This document shows, in pieces, positions 59,704-64,000 of a DNA stretch of 64,000 bases. Source of the DNA: Candidatus Eiseniibacteriota bacterium (GTDB taxonomy: Bacteria > Eisenbacteria > RBG-16-71-46 > CAIMUX01). The translations under genes were made by a program, and so were the position numbers. The stretch is from positions 186,001-250,000 of the forward strand of contig JACKCR010000008.1 of assembly GCA_020633975.1 (NCBI GenBank). Reading direction: 5' to 3'. The notes under the pieces were generated by a model. It was not told the origin of the DNA, ran no database searches, and saw only the letters and a list, made by a program, of their open reading frames with translations. How positions within the stretch are numbered: position 1 is the first letter of the stretch; each line of letters opens with the position of its first letter.

Positions 59704-59791
59704 CATTCCTCCCCGGCCGGGAACGCTCGCAAAGACCTCTCCCCTGGATTCTGCCACAAGGGCGCCGCGATCTCGATCACACTCGGGCCCC

Positions 59792-60250
59792 CTATTGCCG
59801 GGCCGCCAACTCGCTGGCGATCCAGGCGTGGCTCCGGTGCGTGAGAACCTCCGCTGCGTCTGCCGGCTCCAGCCAGTCGAGGAAGTGATCCTCCTCCACC
59901 GGGTCTGCGACCAGCTCCGCGAGCTCCGCCCGAACGAAGATCGCCTCGATGCGGGTGGCGGACCGAACGGACGTCGGCTGTAGGAACTCGGTAGTACGGG
60001 CCAGTAGCTCGAGGGAGTGGACCGCCCAGCCCATCTCCTCCCGCACCTCGCGCCGAACCGTATCTCCCCACGTCTCTCCCGGTTCTGCCCCTCCACCGGG
60101 CAGGAAGGCTTGGTCGTTCACGCGCATGACGGCGATCTTCCCATCGCCCCGGTCGATCAGCGCATAGGCAGCCGGGCGCGGGCGATACTCGACGCCGGGG
60201 TACGACTTGCCGAAGACCCGGACGGCAGAGCTTTCCCAATCCGTCGTCAT
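59792..60250 (-). CDS. Nudix hydrolase
   Basis: A 152-residue hydrolase with a complete Nudix box (residues 53-75): G-x5-E-x7-REVREEMGW, where the Glu residues bind Mg2+. The rest matches single-domain Nudix proteins; the substrate, a nucleoside diphosphate derivative, is unknown. Its ATG overlaps the stop of the YkgJ-type gene by 4 nt (ATGA), so the pair is co-translated. Confidence 0.9.
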   Translation of the reverse strand: MTTDWESSAVRVFGKSYPGVEYRPRPAAYALIDRGDGKIAVMRVNDQAFLPGGGAEPGETWGDTVRREVREEMGWAVHSLELLARTTEFLQPTSVRSATRIEAIFVRAELAELVADPVEEDHFLDWLEPADAAEVLTHRSHAWIASELAARQ

Positions 60251-60858
60251 CGAGTTCCGCCTCCAGAGCTGCGGAAGAGGCTACGCAGTGACGTTCGCCC
60301 GAAGTCCGCGTCGCCGCTCTCCCCTTGCGAAGGACTCGATCCCGTGGCGTTCTCGCGGTTTCGAATCCGACTGTACTCGGCCTGGAGACGACGAAGTCGA
60401 GATTCCGCCGGGCCGAGCGTCCAACAATCTTTGGCCTCGAGCTCCACGATCGGAGTCGACTGGTCGTTCAGCGGACAGATATCGCGCATCTCCCAAGCAT
60501 CCTCTCCGGACTCGGACTCCTCCACCCACCGGAGCGGATACCCCTGAGTCCGGCACACGTAGGGACGCTGGTCATAGATCCGGCACGCGCCTTCGTCATC
60601 CAGGAAGGCACATCGACCGACGGGCGCGGGGGTGGCGCTTTCCAACAGTTCGCGATGGTGCCTAACGATCTGATCGGCTTCCACTTGAAACACGGTGATG
60701 CCGTCGACACAACAGCTGATGCAACCCCGTCGACATTGGAGACGACCCGAGTGGACCCGGTCGAGTCGACGGGTCACCCGCTCTACCGCTGCGTACAACT
60801 TCTCGAGGGAGTGGATCACGTGAACGCTGGATTCCTTGCCGCCGACATCAACGTGCAA
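60247..60858 (-). CDS. YkgJ-type cysteine-cluster protein
   Basis: A 203-residue protein with the Cys pattern of the YkgJ family (zinc- or iron-chelating): RRGCISCC near residue 47, then GRCAFLDDEGACRIYDQRPYVCR and DICPLN, DCWTLG. Function unknown, perhaps metal handling or a redox site. The start is uncertain: a TTG at 60858 with GAGG nine bases upstream is my choice; a GTG at 60816 is the alternative. Coupled to the Nudix gene. Confidence 0.78.
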   Translation of the reverse strand: MHVDVGGKESSVHVIHSLEKLYAAVERVTRRLDRVHSGRLQCRRGCISCCVDGITVFQVEADQIVRHHRELLESATPAPVGRCAFLDDEGACRIYDQRPYVCRTQGYPLRWVEESESGEDAWEMRDICPLNDQSTPIVELEAKDCWTLGPAESRLRRLQAEYSRIRNRENATGSSPSQGESGDADFGRTSLRSLFRSSGGGTR

Positions 60859-60906
60859 ACAAGGAAACCTCGCTGGTCTTGCCTAGGCAATGCGGCTGCC
60901 CCGGAA

Positions 60907-61230
60907 TCAGTTGGCGACGCTTTCGGTCGACGGGGTCTCGAGATCCTCCAACCGAAGATCTTTCCACCGCCACCAGCGAAGCAGCGCCAGGTCGGGGTCA
61001 GGTGTCCTTGCGAAGTAGACGGCACAGCGGAAGACGTAAAGGACGCAGGGATCTTGCTTTGCAGATCTCTTCCGTTCGAGCTGCGCGAATAGGCGTTCGG
61101 GATCCTTCTTCGCCAATGCTCGAATCGTGTGGATGCCTAGCTCGTGGAGATCATCAGCCAAGCTTGGCCCCACACCCGGAATCCTCTGAAGTTCGTCTCT
61201 CTTTCTTCCGTTCGTGGTGGTCGCGATCAT
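60907..61230 (-). CDS. Cdd1-like helix-hairpin-helix protein
   Basis: A 107-residue protein. RDELQRIPGVGPSLADDLHELGI (about 10-32) is a helix-hairpin-helix, and the rest (DPCVLYVFRCAVYFARTPDPDL, LRWWRWKD) matches the Cdd1 (pathogenicity locus) family, of unknown function, probably nucleic-acid-binding. The ATG at 61230 begins the homology; the frame extends to 61302. A terminator for the upstream DUF2202 gene lies just before it. Confidence 0.82.
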   Translation of the reverse strand: MIATTTNGRKRDELQRIPGVGPSLADDLHELGIHTIRALAKKDPERLFAQLERKRSAKQDPCVLYVFRCAVYFARTPDPDLALLRWWRWKDLRLEDLETPSTESVAN

Positions 61231-61269
61231 GTCGGATCTCCAGGTTCGCGGTTCCAACGAATAGGATAG

Positions 61270-61314
61270 CGCAGAAAGCGCGAGACGGCTCGTGCTTTCC
61301 ACGAACCGTCTCGC
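61270..61314 (-). terminator. Intrinsic terminator of the DUF2202 gene
   Basis: GCGAGACGG (61280-61288) pairs with CCGTCTCGC (61306-61314); an inner TCGTG/CACGA stem encloses a 5-nt loop. On the minus strand GCTTTCTGCG follows. It separates the DUF2202 gene from the Cdd1-like gene. Confidence 0.65.
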
Positions 61315-61353
61315 TTGATCGAGCGAAGGTGAGCACTGCGATCATCTACGGGA

Positions 61354-62220
61354 TCACCGAGCCGAGCTTCGCCCTCCGCCACAGCCCATTCCGCCGCCTC
61401 CGCACGCACCGCCGCAACCACCAGCCTGGTTCGCAGCCTGGTTCGCGCCTTTGCCCATGCCTCGATGTCCGTGCTTTCCATTCCCCATCTGTGCACCCCA
61501 GCCGTTCCCGGCTCCAGAGCAGTTGCCACAACCTGCTCCCCCGGCGCCACCACAGAGGCCGCAGGACTCGTGCTGACCGTCGACGATCGCCCGGAACTCG
61601 GCCTGTGAGAGGTGTTGCGGGACGTAGGAGACGCCCCGTGCGTCGAGGTTCCGGTTGAAGGCCCGCAGATGGTTCCCGGAGGCTCTGCGTAGCCCCTCGT
61701 AGACCCCGCGAATCTCGGGGTTCCTCGCTTGCTGGATCGCGCGTGTGAGGTCTGCGATGTCCAGCTCCTCGATCTTCGCCCCCGCGCGCAGGGCAGCTTC
61801 GGGAGAGGTCCGCCCCATCCGAGTGAGATCCGTATAGAGGTTTCTCATCTCGTTGCTCTGGAAGACACCCGTCGCGTCGTTCTGAATCGGGTCCTTGGTT
61901 CCGGAGCGAACCAGCAGGTCTCCGACGATCGCGAGATGGTGTTCTTCGGAGTTCTGGATGTGGAGGAACGGTGTCAGCCCCCACTGGTCGCCGAGCGTAC
62001 GGTAGACGTCGCGCGCCATCTTCTCTTCCTCACGCATCCGCACGAGCTCGGTCCGCTCTCCGGTCGTGAGGACGAGCGGTGCGTTCCCTCGAAGCTCCGC
62101 GTCGCCTCCATCGCTACGGCCCCATTGGTGCCCGCCCGCGAGGGCCGATACGGCCACACCTAGAGATACGGCAACGACACCCAGCCCCAGCGCCCGGCGC
62201 ATCCTCTCCTTCTCGAACAT
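61354..62220 (-). CDS. DUF2202 (ferritin-like) exported protein with Cys/Gly-rich tail
   Basis: A 288-residue protein with a signal peptide (about 8-30), a DUF2202 helical domain (about 50-205; LVRMREEEKMARDVYRTLGD, QNSEEHHLAIVGDLL, DLYTDLTRMG) and an unusual tail (about 219-288) of Gly with seven or more Cys in CGLCGG, CGNC, CGGACGGGG and CGGG clusters. DUF2202 has the ferritin-like Glu/His pattern and may bind metal. The tail could add a metal or cross-linking site. GAGGAGG lies five bases before the ATG at 62220; the frame extends to 62538 but is unsupported. Confidence 0.82.
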   Translation of the reverse strand: MFEKERMRRALGLGVVAVSLGVAVSALAGGHQWGRSDGGDAELRGNAPLVLTTGERTELVRMREEEKMARDVYRTLGDQWGLTPFLHIQNSEEHHLAIVGDLLVRSGTKDPIQNDATGVFQSNEMRNLYTDLTRMGRTSPEAALRAGAKIEELDIADLTRAIQQARNPEIRGVYEGLRRASGNHLRAFNRNLDARGVSYVPQHLSQAEFRAIVDGQHESCGLCGGAGGAGCGNCSGAGNGWGAQMGNGKHGHRGMGKGANQAANQAGGCGGACGGGGMGCGGGRSSAR

Positions 62221-62365
62221 CCAAGCCTCCTCTCGACCAACCAGGGACGAATCCATGCCGAGGAGACGCCGAGGCGGAAGCCCAGGCAACGGCTTTCCAA
62301 TACGCGAATTCACGTACCGGCCGAAACACAGTGAGGTCTGGAAGTCCCGAAACGTGCGCCGTGCG

Positions 62366-62719
62366 CTATCGCGGCCCGTAGTGCCGAGGCGGGTGGGCCA
62401 GAGCTCGGCGACGTGCGTGCTCTCGGATCCAGAGATAGAGAGGAAGCCCGCAGGAGACTCCCACGAGACAGGTCGCGGCAATGGGAACCCACCGCACTGG
62501 CACTCGCTTCCTTCGACCATCGATGAGCACGAACGCAATCGTCACGATCGCCGCAACGATGACATCGAGACCGAAGAACGCGCCAACACGAGTGGAGAAT
62601 AGCTCCCGAGCGAACCCGCCGAGGTCGAATCCGTGTTCCGCGATCCAGGGGAGGAACTGCGTGAGCGGAAGGATCGCGCCCAGTCCCGTCAAGATTGCGT
62701 AGACACTGATCGCGCTCAT
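62366..62719 (-). CDS. DUF2834-like small membrane protein
   Basis: A 117-residue inner-membrane protein with three helices (about 4-24, 43-68 and 78-100). The Gly-Phe-Asp loop between the first two (FLPWIAEHGFDLGGF) and FGLDVIVAAIV fit DUF2834-type proteins of unknown function. The C-terminus is basic (ARRRALAHPPRHYGPR). It may be co-transcribed with the DUF2202 gene, 145 bp downstream. Confidence 0.7.
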   Translation of the reverse strand: MSAISVYAILTGLGAILPLTQFLPWIAEHGFDLGGFARELFSTRVGAFFGLDVIVAAIVTIAFVLIDGRRKRVPVRWVPIAATCLVGVSCGLPLYLWIREHARRRALAHPPRHYGPR

Positions 62720-62741
62720 GCGTCCGTCTCCTCGCTAGGGG

Positions 62742-63791
62742 CTAGAGCCAGTGTTCGAACTCTACCTCACCGTAGGCCGGTTGTCCGCTCTCCCCCACGG
62801 AAGCCATCTCGTGGACCCGTCGAGAACGAGCGATCGGGTCGGTGTGGACGGCGACGAGCGAGAGGCCGCGCCGAATGCAGAAACGGATGGCCGGCTCGTT
62901 CTCGATCGTCGTGGTGAGCCAAAGCCGTCGACAAGCACGGCGCTGTGCGATGGCGTACGCCGCATCGAGTAACAGTGTCCCGAAGCCGAGAGCGCGCTCG
63001 GACGAGTGTAGGGCGACCACTTCGAGCCCTCGATCGTCGACCGCGTAGGCCAAGAGCGCGACCAGTCGACCTCCGAGACGACCGAGGAAGCAGGGCAACT
63101 CATCGACCTGATGCAGACTTCCGCGTGACAAGACGCGCGTACTTCCAGCTTCGCGGAGCAAGAACTCCCGGACCGACGACCGGACCCTTGATCGATCCGT
63201 CGAAGGATCCAACGATCGACCCGTGGATCGGTCGGGTGCTTCGAGCGAGTGGATCGTCTTCAACTTCGAGACGGGGGATAGCTCGGACAATCCGAGATCC
63301 AGCTCCAAGACCGGGAGTTCACGGCCGGCAGGTCGCGACGGTTCGGCGCCTACTCGCTGTGCGCCCATCGACCGATAGAACGGTTCCGCACCAGGATCGG
63401 ACACTATGACCAGCGTCCGTCCTCCCAACTCACGGCAGTGAGACACCGCTTGCAGGAGAAGGGCCGCGCCGACTCCGCGCCCTTGCCACTCGGGCCGGAC
63501 CCACAGGTGGGACAGGTCCCACTTGCCATCCGCGAGCGGCTGGGCAGATACGAATCCCGCCACACCTGCAGCGGACTCGCACACCGAATACCAGTTTGTC
63601 TCGATCGAGGCCGGTGTCGGCTCCAGATCATCTCGCCAGAGCAAGAGCCACTCGATCGGATAGCCGCGGCTCGCCTTCGCTGCCCAGGCGACCCGTGCCA
63701 TCGCCTCGGCATCGGAGGCCCGCGCCAGGCGGAAGGAGAGGTCCCCGATGGCAGGACTACCGAAGCGAGATCGAACGGGCGACCTACTCAC
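62742..63791 (-). CDS. Tandem GNAT-family N-acetyltransferase
   Basis: A 349-residue protein with two GNAT domains. Domain 1 (about 18-165) has WVRPEWQGRGVGAALLLQA and DPGAEPFYRSMGAQRV, a complete acetyl-CoA-binding loop. Domain 2 (about 205-345) has a less canonical loop (SSERALGFGTLLLDAAYAIA) and ENEPAIRFCIRRGL. A Ser/Arg/Asp linker (about 175-205) joins them. Substrates unknown. The start is the GTG at 63791 within a repeat region; ribosome site AGAGG is only three bases away. It lies directly after the ATP-grasp gene. Confidence 0.8.
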   Translation of the reverse strand: MSRSPVRSRFGSPAIGDLSFRLARASDAEAMARVAWAAKASRGYPIEWLLLWRDDLEPTPASIETNWYSVCESAAGVAGFVSAQPLADGKWDLSHLWVRPEWQGRGVGAALLLQAVSHCRELGGRTLVIVSDPGAEPFYRSMGAQRVGAEPSRPAGRELPVLELDLGLSELSPVSKLKTIHSLEAPDRSTGRSLDPSTDRSRVRSSVREFLLREAGSTRVLSRGSLHQVDELPCFLGRLGGRLVALLAYAVDDRGLEVVALHSSERALGFGTLLLDAAYAIAQRRACRRLWLTTTIENEPAIRFCIRRGLSLVAVHTDPIARSRRVHEMASVGESGQPAYGEVEFEHWL

Positions 63792-63822
63792 GAGCCTCTA
63801 CTCACGAGGCTCTACTCACGGT
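63784..63822. repeat. 14-bp-period repeat across the ATP-grasp/GNAT junction
   Basis: CTACTCACGAG recurs at 63784, 63798 and 63812 (last copy differs at the end). On the minus strand each unit reads GTGAGTAG, providing a potential start or stop. The first copy holds the GNAT GTG, the last the ATP-grasp TAG stop. Confidence 0.85.
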
Positions 63823-64000
63823 CCAGCCGACCCACGATGGCGTCCGCAAACGACTCGGCTGAGCCGGGCACGATACGGAAGTAGAGCGCGGGTTCGATCA
63901 GTTCTAGCTCCATCAAGAGGAACAGCTCTCCCGTGCGGACGATATCGACTCGAGCATAGAGGAGAGGAGGATCGAAGAGCTGCGCGATCGCCCCACACGT
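63812..64000 (-). CDS. ATP-grasp protein, C-terminal end (cut by window edge)
   Basis: The last 62 codons of a gene that enters from beyond base 64000. PPLLYARVDIVRTGELFLLM and ELELIEPALYFR are typical of the end of RimK/glutathione-synthetase-like ATP-grasp enzymes (the Glu in ELELIEP helps bind Mg2+), which make carboxylate-amine or carboxylate-thiol bonds. The specific reaction is unknown. The TAG at 63812 falls in the repeat that also holds the next gene's start. Confidence 0.75.
   Translation of the reverse strand, partial: TCGAIAQLFDPPLLYARVDIVRTGELFLLMELELIEPALYFRIVPGSAESFADAIVGRLDRE

Overview
This is a 64-kb, high-GC chromosomal segment from a Gram-negative bacterium. TonB-dependent and Omp85-type barrels, lipoproteins, an OmpA-like protein and a PEP-CTERM protein all point to an outer membrane. 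GTG and TTG starts are common, and many gene pairs overlap as ATGA, GTGA or TTGA. I cannot place it to genus. The mix (sphingolipid operon, Tricorn-type protease, BlaI/M56-TonB module, multi-domain kinases, PEP-CTERM, HNH element) would fit Myxococcota, an FCB-type candidate phylum or a similar environmental lineage. No rRNA, tRNA or CRISPR array was found.

Layout. 0-3.4 kb (minus): the start of carB, then carA and a chemoreceptor. 3.6-7.8 kb (plus): TetA-like MFS pump, GT39-like membrane glycosyltransferase and SGNH hydrolase. 7.8-10.1 kb (minus): CDP-alcohol phosphatidyltransferase and a cyclic-2,3-diphosphoglycerate-synthetase homologue. 10.7-15.4 kb (plus): Tricorn-like protease and an unrecognised membrane protein. 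15.4-18 kb: a likely mobile HNH-endonuclease unit bounded by copies of one 23-bp sequence. 18.4-22.9 kb (minus): a four-gene operon matching bacterial sphingolipid synthesis (serine palmitoyltransferase, GNAT-type ceramide synthase, ceramide reductase, PAP2 protein).

23-30 kb: DEAD-box helicase, GNAT enzyme, MESH1-like alarmone hydrolase, class C serine hydrolase, RRM protein and OmpA-like protein. 30.3-33.9 kb (plus): NtrC-type regulator, kinase and lipoprotein as one coupled operon. 34-36.3 kb: degenerate M23-like membrane protein, PEP-CTERM protein, a 40-codon basic ORF with its own promoter, and a bacilliredoxin. 36.5-38.7 kb: a fusion of a flavoprotein reductase with a NapH-type polyferredoxin. 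38.8-45.6 kb: ilvE, EamA transporter, efp, a 16-residue-repeat solenoid protein, gap and a methyltransferase. 45.9-47.8 kb: BlaI-like repressor plus M56 peptidase with a TonB C-terminus, behind a promoter carrying two dyad operators.

48-51 kb: small secreted protein, Omp85 barrel, DUF5658 protein and HAD hydrolase. 51.1-59.3 kb (plus): a six-gene signalling run of CHASE8-like histidine kinase, response-regulator/kinase hybrid, YfiR-like protein, TonB-dependent receptor, FIST (NosP-like) protein and NahK-like hybrid kinase with receiver and Hpt. 59.4-64 kb (minus): STAS protein, Nudix, YkgJ-type cysteine-cluster protein, Cdd1-type protein, DUF2202 protein, DUF2834 protein, tandem GNAT protein and the end of an ATP-grasp gene.

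The strongest leads are the sphingolipid operon, the YfiR/CHASE8/TonB-receptor plus NosP/NahK signalling run, the cysteine-free flavoprotein fused to a polyferredoxin beside a bacilliredoxin, and the HNH unit with its terminal repeats.
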